The notes beneath the pieces are model-generated. The model had not been told where the DNA came from, made no database searches, and saw only the letters and a program-made list of their open reading frames with translations. Shown piece after piece: positions 15,736-22,462 of a DNA stretch of 22,462 bases. Position 1 is the stretch's first letter; the number at the start of each line of letters is the position of its first letter. This DNA comes from an uncultured Prevotellaceae bacterium (GTDB lineage: Bacteria > Bacteroidota > Bacteroidia > Bacteroidales > Bacteroidaceae), in assembly GCA_945827465.1 (NCBI GenBank), contig CALZOH010000018.1, forward strand, positions 1-22,462, written 5' to 3'. The position numbers and the translations under genes are program-made.

Positions 15736-16896
15736 CTACTCACACGGCACATCGATTCCATGTAATTCCTTAGGCGATTTGCCTGTAATATTCTTGAAGT
15801 TTCGATAGAACGATTTGTCAGAGGAGAAGCCTGAGAGATCAGCAATCTCATAAATTGTCTTCTGAGGATGTGTGCGCATCAAGTGGATAGCATAGTCTAT
15901 TCGCTTTCTGTTGATGTAATCGGAAAAAGAAACGCCCATCTGATCGTTGATGGCAGTTGAGACGTATAGGCGATTGGTACAGAGCTCTGCCGCCACATCC
16001 GAAACTTTAAGGTTATGGCGCAGATAGAGTTTCTGCTCCGTTACAACCTCTTCTATACGCTGGATGAGTGTTTTCTCTGATTCGCAAATGGGGGCACTCT
16101 CCGACATAGAGGCTTCTGCGGTTTCTTCCTGTTCAAAGTTTTCGATGGTGAATAAGTGTCTAAAACCGATGAAGCCCAGACCGAACAGCAGCAGAGAGAA
16201 GATGATTGACGGGATAGCCATCATCCAGACAGAATCACCGAAGCGATATCGACCAAGGAAATTGAAAATGATGGAAACGAAGGAACAAATGGTAAACAGA
16301 TACATGAACCACTGAAAAATGGTCAGTTCCTTTCCTTCGGTATCGGCATAATATGCTTTAATCGATTTGTTGTAGGAAGAAATCTTATGCGACCCTGCGA
16401 CAAGAACCATTACCACCTCAATGGTAAAGATGATTTTAGCCGCCAGTCTGACGTAGCCCATTACCTGACAGAGTCCTGTGCCGCTCCCAAAATCCTCATT
16501 GTAAGAAACGATGCGCACAAATGTTTCAAGGTCGTGAGACGACATCATGATATATATTGTTGAAACCATTGCGCCTATCACGGCAGACGGGATGAGATAC
16601 CACCATGTACGGCGCAGCTGGCTCTCCGGTGATGTCATACTGACAATATAAATATAGAACATGGGATACACGGCAAGGTTGGCAAACGAGTAAAGACTGT
16701 CAAACAGAGGCATGTCGCTGTAGAAGCGATTAAGGAAAACGCAGTGACCGGCATAAAGCAATGTTGCCATCGCCATAAAAAGCATAAGCATCATGCGTCC
16801 TCTATTACGGCCATCAATGTACAGGTTGCATGCAATCATAACAGTCCAAAAACCGCAGGCAAACATAGGGAGAGAAGAGAATATAAGTGTAGCCAT
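15736..16896 (-). CDS. Membrane-anchored AraC-family transcriptional regulator
   Basis: The 386-residue protein has about seven hydrophobic helices in residues 1-260 (for example FANLAVYPMFYIYIV, YLIPSAVIGAMVSTIYIMM, IPSIIFSLLLFGLGFIGF). A short acidic linker follows (EQEETAEASMSES), then an AraC/XylS helix-turn-helix domain at about 298-386 with both helix-turn-helix units (KVSDVAAELCTNRLYVSTAIN and TIYEIADLSGFSSDKSFYRNFKNITGKSPKE). This layout, common in Bacteroidota, suggests a sensor in the inner membrane acting directly on nearby promoters. It is divergent from the C10 protease operon and separated from it by direct repeats suited to an AraC-type dimer. The ATG at 16896 places the first helix near the N-terminus. 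A -7 box lies 32 bp upstream. The ligand is unknown. Confidence 0.9.
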   Translation of the reverse strand: MATLIFSSLPMFACGFWTVMIACNLYIDGRNRGRMMLMLFMAMATLLYAGHCVFLNRFYSDMPLFDSLYSFANLAVYPMFYIYIVSMTSPESQLRRTWWYLIPSAVIGAMVSTIYIMMSSHDLETFVRIVSYNEDFGSGTGLCQVMGYVRLAAKIIFTIEVVMVLVAGSHKISSYNKSIKAYYADTEGKELTIFQWFMYLFTICSFVSIIFNFLGRYRFGDSVWMMAIPSIIFSLLLFGLGFIGFRHLFTIENFEQEETAEASMSESAPICESEKTLIQRIEEVVTEQKLYLRHNLKVSDVAAELCTNRLYVSTAINDQMGVSFSDYINRKRIDYAIHLMRTHPQKTIYEIADLSGFSSDKSFYRNFKNITGKSPKELHGIDVPCE

Positions 16897-16927
16897 TATA
16901 TATTCTTATTGTTCAAGTTTGTGAATG

Positions 16928-16935
16928 CAAAGTTA
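16928..16935 (-). promoter_or_regulatory. -7 box of the membrane AraC regulator gene
   Basis: On the minus strand this reads TAACTTTG, matching TAnnTTTG, 31 bp before the ATG at 16896. No clear -33 element. Confidence 0.6.
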
Positions 16936-16984
16936 TGTAAAACTATTGATTTCACTACTTCATAAAAGTCTGTGGATATGAACA

Positions 16985-17041
16985 TTGCTAATATGAGAGT
17001 ACAATTTGCTAATATGAGAATACGTATTTGTTAACATGGCA
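16985..17041. promoter_or_regulatory. Three direct repeats, likely operator of the AraC-type regulator
   Basis: TTGCTAATATGAGA occurs at 16985-16998 and again at 17006-17019. A decayed copy, TTGTTAACATGGCA, lies at 17028-17041. Spacings are 21 and 22 bp, two helical turns, so the sites face the same side of the DNA. The last copy ends 23 bp before the operon's -7 box (17065-17072), roughly where a -33 element would be, and no TTTG is present at -33. This is the usual arrangement of activator sites. It also lies upstream of the regulator's own promoter, which allows autoregulation. Confidence 0.65.
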
Positions 17042-17064
17042 AGAAAAAATCGGACCGACATCCT

Positions 17065-17072
17065 TAACTTTG
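17065..17072 (+). promoter_or_regulatory. -7 box of the secreted-protease operon
   Basis: TAACTTTG matches TAnnTTTG, 35 bp before the ATG at 17108. The -33 position lacks TTTG and is covered by the third direct repeat, suggesting activator dependence. Confidence 0.6.
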
Positions 17073-17107
17073 ATTCAAATTCAGAAAAATAAAACAATAC
17101 TGAGACA

Positions 17108-17590
17108 ATGAAAACAAGAAAACTATTCACCCTATTACTCCTTTGGCTGACGGCTTCGGGAGCATGGGCACAGAATGCCATTGTTGTCTGTCAAAAGGAC
17201 GGGACAGTGGCGAGGTTTGCCTTCACGGAAAAACCCGTGGTTACGTATTCAGCCGGCGAGTTGATGATGACTACCAACAAGACTTCGGTGCAGTACCCCA
17301 TCAACAGGCTGTTGAAGATATACTTCGATGTGGCCGAAGTGCCCGACGGGATAAAGGATGTTGAGGTCTCTCGGTCGGAAGACGTGCAGTTCGCTTTCCG
17401 CGACGGTACCCTTGTCATCAGCGGTGGCGAAGCCGGTGCTACCGTTAACCTCTATCGGCTCAACGGTGTTGCTGCCGGACAGTTTCGTCTTGACAGCAGC
17501 GGCAGTGTCACCATATCCACAGATCGCCTGAGCAGAGGTGTGTATATCGTGAAGACCAAACAATTTTCATTTAAATTCCGTAAGCCATGA
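17108..17590 (+). CDS. Small secreted protein with Por-type (T9SS) C-terminal domain
   Basis: The 160-residue protein begins with a signal peptide (MKTRKLFTLLLLWLTASGAWA|Q). An N-terminal beta unit common in Prevotella secreted proteins follows (IVVCQKDGTVARFAFTEKP ... PINRLLKIYF). The last about 55 residues fit a type A Por secretion (T9SS) sorting domain: ATVNLYRLNGVAAGQF, ISTDRLSRGVYIVKTK and a basic end. Such domains direct proteins across the outer membrane and are cleaved, leaving the protein free or lipid-anchored. Nothing separates the two parts, so this is close to a minimal cargo. Its last codon overlaps the next gene's start as ATGA, so the two are translated together. The SpeB operon's small partner is an inhibitor (Spi), but this protein shows no resemblance to it. 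Confidence 0.75.
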   Translation: MKTRKLFTLLLLWLTASGAWAQNAIVVCQKDGTVARFAFTEKPVVTYSAGELMMTTNKTSVQYPINRLLKIYFDVAEVPDGIKDVEVSRSEDVQFAFRDGTLVISGGEAGATVNLYRLNGVAAGQFRLDSSGSVTISTDRLSRGVYIVKTKQFSFKFRKP

Positions 17591-20500
17591 AGAAGATATT
17601 ATCAATAGTCGTCATCGCCCTGATGATGACAGGTAGTGCACATGCCGATGATATCAGCGCAGAGCAGGCCCTACAGATTGCCAGCCAGTTCGCCAAGAGC
17701 GAGACAGTCGCCAAGGCACGCGCTTACCGTGCGCCGACAGCGCAGTCCGCTCCCACGTTGGCACATAGCATGAAGTCACGCGTGTCGGCAGGCAAGGACA
17801 ACGTCTATGTCATCAATCTGGGCAATGACCAGGGCTTTGTCATCGTTTCCGGTGAAGACGGTGCAGACAGCGAAGTTCTCGGTTATTGCGACCACGGTTC
17901 ATTCAATTATGCAGATGCACCGGTGCAGTTTCTTGATTTGCTCAACAACTACTCCCATGGCATTGACAGCCTCCGCAAGAACCCTGCAATGGCGGCATAC
18001 AAGTCCATGCGGAGCCCTGTGAGAGCAAGTAGTGCCAATGACATTTATTCATCTCACTTCGGCGACATTGTCGTAGGTCCTTTGCTCAAAACAAAATGGA
18101 ACCAGACGAGTCCGTACAACAATTTGATTGAAAATCAGCATTACACGGGCTGTGTGCCTACGGCGGTGGCTCAGGTGATGAATTATTGGAAATGGCCTAA
18201 GCAAAGTAAAGGGCAGATACTCGTCGATCACACGTCAGCAGGCGAGGAGGTTTACGAGGATTTTCCTGTACATACCTACGACTGGGATAACATGTTGGAC
18301 GAATACGGACCGGGGGCTTCGTGGGAGCAAATCAACGCTGTCGCGCAACTGATGGCGGATCTTGGCAAGGCGATGGGAACGAAATATGGTCAGCCAAACG
18401 GCAGTCCGACACCGTGGCAACCTTATGCCCTGATAGAAAATTTCGGTTATGAGCCTGGCATAGAGCACGCATATGGCAATACTGCGTCCGATGTGATGGC
18501 GACGCTGACAGAAGAGTTGGATAATAGTCGTCCCGTGCTTTATGCCGGTCATCCCGAAGAAGATGGCGACGGTCATGCCATGGTGTGTGATGGTTATACC
18601 AAGAATAACTTTTTCCATTTCAACTTCGGATGGGGCGGTAATTCGGATGGTTACTACCGCTTGACGTCAGTGAAATATTATGGGCACAAGGTAGATGTGT
18701 GGAAGAATGTCCGTCCGTATGATGCAGTGAGAAAAGAGATCAACGGCATCGAGTATGGTTTGAAGGCTAACGGAACTGCAGAGATTCTGCGTTATAAGGA
18801 AGGTGGATATGATGCGAAGCACAAAGTATTGACTATCCCAGACTACGTGACTGACGAGGAGACGGGTAAAGAATACGCCGTAACCCACATCGTTCGTTTA
18901 GCGTTCTATATGGGTGGGTCTTTTGAAAAGGTCGTTATGGGAAACAATATCAAGACCATCGACCCAAATACGTTCATATACAGTTCTATTGACTCCTTGG
19001 TGCTGAGCGACAAGATGGAAGTGGTGCCCGAAGAGGCATTCAGAGTCACGAGTATCAAACACCTGACCATTGGTGAGAATGTCAGGTCCATAGGCAGGGA
19101 TGCTTTCTATGCTTGTCCGTTGACGGAAATAGTCTGCAAGAGCAAGCGGGTGGAATTGGAAGAAAGAGCCTTTGCCCAAACCAAGCCAAATAGAGGCGAC
19201 TGGGAGAAGAGCATCGTCAGGATTGGCAAGAAAGCCTTCTATGGTACAACGCTGCCCTGGGGAACGTATTTCGAGAATCTGGAAGTCCTTGGCGACTCCG
19301 CCACGTACGGAGGCAGTTGGTCTAATAGATTCGAAATAGGACCCAAAGTGCGCGAGATTGCACCATCAGCCCTTGACGGTTTGTATCGCGGAGATTATTA
19401 TATGCCCTTAGTTTATGTGGACACGCTGAATCCGTATTTTGAAGATGATACTTACATATATCCTATTATTTACAACAAAAACAGGACATCTGTCATCATA
19501 GCCCTCTATAGACCCAATAAATGGCCGGAGACAGTCATTAAGATGGAACCCCGATCTATTCGATACAATGCTGACATTCCGCAAACTATTGTGGATATGG
19601 AGGGCGCGTTCAAAGATTGTCCGATTTCCACTTCTGTGACATGTCCGCTACCTGTTCCTCCGGTTGTTTCGGATGACACGTTCAGCGACGCGATGTTCCC
19701 AGAGGATAATCCGTCTAAACTACGGGTGCCACCTGGCACGGAGGAACTCTATGCCGAAGCACCCGGATGGCACAAATTTAAAGATAATATATATCCTATT
19801 GAAGACTATGAGAGTCAGTATGGGCCGCTGCCTCCGCAGGACCTCAATTACCAGATGGTGGTATATGGCGACACGCTGAAAACGACCATTGAAACAGGTA
19901 AGGTGAATACCATCAGCATGAGCGAGAACGAGAACGGCGAAGCAATGGTGACAATGAGTCTGAACGGACGCGATGACATCACCGTCAAGGCTGCCGCCAT
20001 CGACAGCATCATATTCAAGCCGGGCTTCGTCTACGAAAATGCAGAGGTGTTTGAACTCAATGACTCCAACCTCACCGTCAATGCGCAGAAATGTTCCATC
20101 ACGTTCAGCCCGACCACTATTGACGAGACAGCACAGGTATGCGTGCGCAACTCCCTCCTTACTCCTCGTCCGTCGGAAGGCGTGACAGGCGGTGTGGGTA
20201 TTGACATCAGCATGCTTGATGAGAATGGCAACGAGGTACACGAATTGAGTGGTGTGGCAAAAATCACCATTCCTCTCCAGGTACCGGCAGGACAAACCGT
20301 AGGTGCGTCCTATTTCAATGAGCAGACAGGTGAATGGGAACCCGTCTATGTGGAGTACGACTCTGAGACAGGCACGGGAACCATCCTTACTGACCACCTC
20401 TCGTTCTTCTCACTTGTATATTTTTACGACGAGAATACGAGACAGGAATACTTTGAAGATGTGTACGAGATGCCAAACATATACACCTTTGATGAAGGTG

Positions 20501-22380
20501 TGAAAAAACTATTTACGTTATTGGGGTCTAACCAGCCGGAAGTGGTGGAGGCATTGGAATTCAAGAACGAGATGGGACTGTGGCAGTCGCTCGGCCTTGA
20601 CGGTTTCTATCAAGGAGCCGTTGCCGTCACCGAACCTCTGTTCGATTTCAAGCCTGGAGTGATAGACAATGCTGTGAGCATCGTGGGTGAGCTAGGAACA
20701 GCTCTCACCATTCTCGATGTCGTGCGCGCCGACCTGCAAGGCGACAATATAGGTGTGGCTTCTAACACCCTCAAGTTGCTGATGGCTAAAACGGTCGGAG
20801 CAGCTGCTTCGTGGATTGGTACGCCTGTCATGGCGGCGTCTATGAGTCTCGCGGCATTCATCGGTGTGGCGCTCGAGAAATTCGGCACGACTGTGCAACA
20901 ATCCAAAGAAGATTATTTCCGTTTCGCCTATCGGTATTATTATAGTAAGGAATCTCTTGATGTGATAGGGGCGCAATCAAAATTTAGTAAAGATAAGGAT
21001 GGCAATTTTAAAAAACACTGCCATATCCGCACCATCAAGGACTGGTACGATTATTTCTATCCAGTCTTTTTGAAGAAAGACATGACCGAAGAACGTCTGA
21101 TGGCATATATAGAGCAGTCCGTGCGGAGGTACTGTGACCAGTTTTGGGAAGATGAAGATGTGCAGGGGTATGCTTTTACGGAATCAGAAAAGAATGGCAT
21201 GTTGACATTATTTCCTCCCTCTGACTCTCCAGAACTCAGGCAGAAAATCTCCGACGAATATTTTGCAGAGCTGATGTCTGGTCAACTCACCAGTGTATTC
21301 CAAAATCTACGCGAAAAACAAATCGTGCAGGCGCATGAACGCGCCGCTTCCAAAGTGAAAAGATTGGGAAAAATGATGAGGAATAAAGTGAGGTTTGTGA
21401 TTTCCGATTCCTCTGTCGAGGAAGGCAAGCCCTCCAAGTTTGCAGGACGCAAGATTGGCTTTGCCACTATTCCTGATGTAAGCGACCCGGAGGAATGGGT
21501 CACCTATATCGATGAAGAAGGAAACGCCAAATTAGGATGGTTCACCACTTATGCACTTGTGAAAAACATGGTGCCGTTCAAAATAACGCTGTTTGATGAA
21601 AATGGCCAACCTGAGAAAATCTTCAACTTCAAGCTGGACGGTGTTTCAAAGGAAACCGTAATCAATATTGACCCAGGAAAACAAGGCGTCAAAGCCGACA
21701 CGAAACATCTGGACAACCTCAAACTGGAATACACGCCCGAATCCGTTCAAATCATTACACCGGGTTATTTAGAATTCTACGATCCTGCTACTCGCCGCTA
21801 TGAGACTTCTTACACAGATAGATTATTTAATGAAGATATGTATGCGGATGAGAGGGCAAGCCTTCTTTATGATAATAAAGTACGCTTTTGTACCGAGCTG
21901 GAGCGTTTCTTCAATCGACATGATTTCATCACCGCGGACTCCACCGGTAACTTCACCATTGGCGATGACATAGTCGGCAAACTGAAAGGCGACACCGCAT
22001 CAGGTACGTTCATCATCAATACCGACTATAAATACTTCGTCCAAAACCCGCAACAATGGTGCGACAAATGGAACAACAGGGACATTAACGCCTTCTATTT
22101 TAGGACACTTAGCGGTTCTTTCAAGCACCAGATTGCTTGCAAATATTTCATAAGGCGCAGAAAGGTAGATGATCATTTTGAGTATGACGTCACCTACACC
22201 GGAGAAGGCGTATGGGATAATACAATGCAACGCATCACATCTATCAACGTTCCACATTATTGGCAATATCATTTTGAATTAGAAAGTCGCTATTACTATT
22301 TACGGTTGGAAGATATCGATGTTGGCCCCGTATCTATAGGCGGAGATGTCAAACTTGAATACACCACGACGTTGAAGTAA
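17587..22380 (+). CDS. Multidomain secreted C10 peptidase with LRR and helical module
   Basis: The 1597-residue protein has a signal peptide (1-20), then a Spi-like propeptide (about 22-150; NVYVINLGNDQGFVIVSG). The C10 (streptopain/interpain-type) cysteine protease follows with catalytic Cys189 in GCVPTAVAQVMNYW, His330 in DGHAMVCDGY and Trp349 in FGWGGNSDGYY. A BspA-type LRR module spans about 385-740 (IKHLTIGENVRSIGRDAF, LRVPPGTEELYAEA). Small beta domains follow (750-960; WEPVYVEYD, TDHLSFF), one of which (MVVYGDTL ... IDSIIFKP) echoes the N-terminus of the small protein upstream. Residues about 970-1110 form hydrophobic helices, including SWIGTPVMAASMSLAAFIG. The remaining about 490 residues are beta-rich and unlike any family I recognise. 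No Por-type sorting domain is visible at the C-terminus. The start overlaps the previous stop (ATGA). Confidence 0.88.
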   Translation: MKKILSIVVIALMMTGSAHADDISAEQALQIASQFAKSETVAKARAYRAPTAQSAPTLAHSMKSRVSAGKDNVYVINLGNDQGFVIVSGEDGADSEVLGYCDHGSFNYADAPVQFLDLLNNYSHGIDSLRKNPAMAAYKSMRSPVRASSANDIYSSHFGDIVVGPLLKTKWNQTSPYNNLIENQHYTGCVPTAVAQVMNYWKWPKQSKGQILVDHTSAGEEVYEDFPVHTYDWDNMLDEYGPGASWEQINAVAQLMADLGKAMGTKYGQPNGSPTPWQPYALIENFGYEPGIEHAYGNTASDVMATLTEELDNSRPVLYAGHPEEDGDGHAMVCDGYTKNNFFHFNFGWGGNSDGYYRLTSVKYYGHKVDVWKNVRPYDAVRKEINGIEYGLKANGTAEILRYKEGGYDAKHKVLTIPDYVTDEETGKEYAVTHIVRLAFYMGGSFEKVVMGNNIKTIDPNTFIYSSIDSLVLSDKMEVVPEEAFRVTSIKHLTIGENVRSIGRDAFYACPLTEIVCKSKRVELEERAFAQTKPNRGDWEKSIVRIGKKAFYGTTLPWGTYFENLEVLGDSATYGGSWSNRFEIGPKVREIAPSALDGLYRGDYYMPLVYVDTLNPYFEDDTYIYPIIYNKNRTSVIIALYRPNKWPETVIKMEPRSIRYNADIPQTIVDMEGAFKDCPISTSVTCPLPVPPVVSDDTFSDAMFPEDNPSKLRVPPGTEELYAEAPGWHKFKDNIYPIEDYESQYGPLPPQDLNYQMVVYGDTLKTTIETGKVNTISMSENENGEAMVTMSLNGRDDITVKAAAIDSIIFKPGFVYENAEVFELNDSNLTVNAQKCSITFSPTTIDETAQVCVRNSLLTPRPSEGVTGGVGIDISMLDENGNEVHELSGVAKITIPLQVPAGQTVGASYFNEQTGEWEPVYVEYDSETGTGTILTDHLSFFSLVYFYDENTRQEYFEDVYEMPNIYTFDEGVKKLFTLLGSNQPEVVEALEFKNEMGLWQSLGLDGFYQGAVAVTEPLFDFKPGVIDNAVSIVGELGTALTILDVVRADLQGDNIGVASNTLKLLMAKTVGAAASWIGTPVMAASMSLAAFIGVALEKFGTTVQQSKEDYFRFAYRYYYSKESLDVIGAQSKFSKDKDGNFKKHCHIRTIKDWYDYFYPVFLKKDMTEERLMAYIEQSVRRYCDQFWEDEDVQGYAFTESEKNGMLTLFPPSDSPELRQKISDEYFAELMSGQLTSVFQNLREKQIVQAHERAASKVKRLGKMMRNKVRFVISDSSVEEGKPSKFAGRKIGFATIPDVSDPEEWVTYIDEEGNAKLGWFTTYALVKNMVPFKITLFDENGQPEKIFNFKLDGVSKETVINIDPGKQGVKADTKHLDNLKLEYTPESVQIITPGYLEFYDPATRRYETSYTDRLFNEDMYADERASLLYDNKVRFCTELERFFNRHDFITADSTGNFTIGDDIVGKLKGDTASGTFIINTDYKYFVQNPQQWCDKWNNRDINAFYFRTLSGSFKHQIACKYFIRRRKVDDHFEYDVTYTGEGVWDNTMQRITSINVPHYWQYHFELESRYYYLRLEDIDVGPVSIGGDVKLEYTTTLK

Positions 22381-22462
22381 GCAAAAAGAGGGTGAGTCAA
22401 AAGTAGCTGACTATGACTAAAATTACTTCACAGATTATTTGTTTATTTTCTACTTTGCTTTA
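22381..22462. other. End of window, IS-end-like sequence after the protease gene
   Basis: GAGGGTGAGTCAAAAGTAGC (22388-22407) matches the element end at 15019 in the same orientation with a few differences. The remaining A/T-rich bases hold no gene, and a small AGTCA/TGACT hairpin (22395-22412) is the only secondary structure. The sequence may continue into a mobile element beyond the window. Confidence 0.4.

Noticed and set aside
16744..16965. 73-residue plus-strand frame opposite the AraC regulator
   Set aside because: It overlaps the regulator's N-terminal membrane segment and promoter on the opposite strand and shows no protein-like pattern.
17108..17590. Small protein as a Spi-type C10 protease inhibitor
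   Set aside because: Spi inhibitors resemble the protease propeptide. This protein does not, and its second half fits a Por sorting domain instead.
18235..18618. Minus-strand frames inside the large protease gene
   Set aside because: They are shadows of the plus-strand coding sequence without promoter or recognisable protein features.

Overview
The window looks like a Bacteroidota chromosome, most likely Prevotella or a close relative. Most genes here are preceded by the Bacteroidota sigma-factor -7 box (TAnnTTTG). The gene families also fit: GH43, GHL10, a C10 (interpain/streptopain-type) peptidase, a Por-type sorting domain, BspA-like leucine-rich repeats, a hybrid-sensor-like membrane AraC regulator and pyruvate:ferredoxin oxidoreductase. 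The genus is inferred; no rRNA or other marker is present.

Left part (1-9.3 kb), housekeeping and accessory metabolism. An array of about 43-bp tandem repeats runs off the left edge. It is followed by an internally deleted GH43 glycosidase remnant, then on the minus strand queH (tRNA queuosine synthesis) and a small outer-membrane beta-barrel. A divergent promoter pair separates the barrel from a secreted GHL10 glycosidase. Next come an acyl-CoA synthetase (AMP-binding), a convergent BASS-type sodium symporter and an ATP-grasp protein of unknown role (both minus strand), and, divergent from that, a DUF4143-type AAA ATPase with a Gln in place of the Walker B Glu.

Middle (9.3-15.7 kb), nifJ and mobile DNA. 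The 1183-residue pyruvate:ferredoxin/flavodoxin oxidoreductase ends at a clear terminator. After it lies a nested insertion-sequence ruin: a fragment of an IS5/IS1182-like transposase cut by an IS1634-type element. That element still has both 16-bp ends, but its transposase is split by an in-frame UGA. Downstream is a 450-bp non-coding element with 17-bp terminal inverted repeats, a core of 43-bp repeats and its own apparent promoter and terminator, which resembles a MITE carrying a small RNA gene.

Right part (15.7-22.5 kb), a regulated secreted-protease locus. A seven-helix membrane protein ending in an AraC-type DNA-binding domain is divergent from a two-gene operon. The operon encodes a 160-residue secreted protein with a Por-type C-terminal sorting domain. 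Overlapping it by ATGA is a 1597-residue protein made of Spi-like propeptide, C10 cysteine protease, BspA-type LRR, beta domains, a hydrophobic helical module and a long C-terminal region I do not recognise. Three direct repeats spaced 21-22 bp lie just upstream of the operon's -7 box and are the likely operator of the neighbouring regulator. This locus is the best candidate in the window for an undescribed system.
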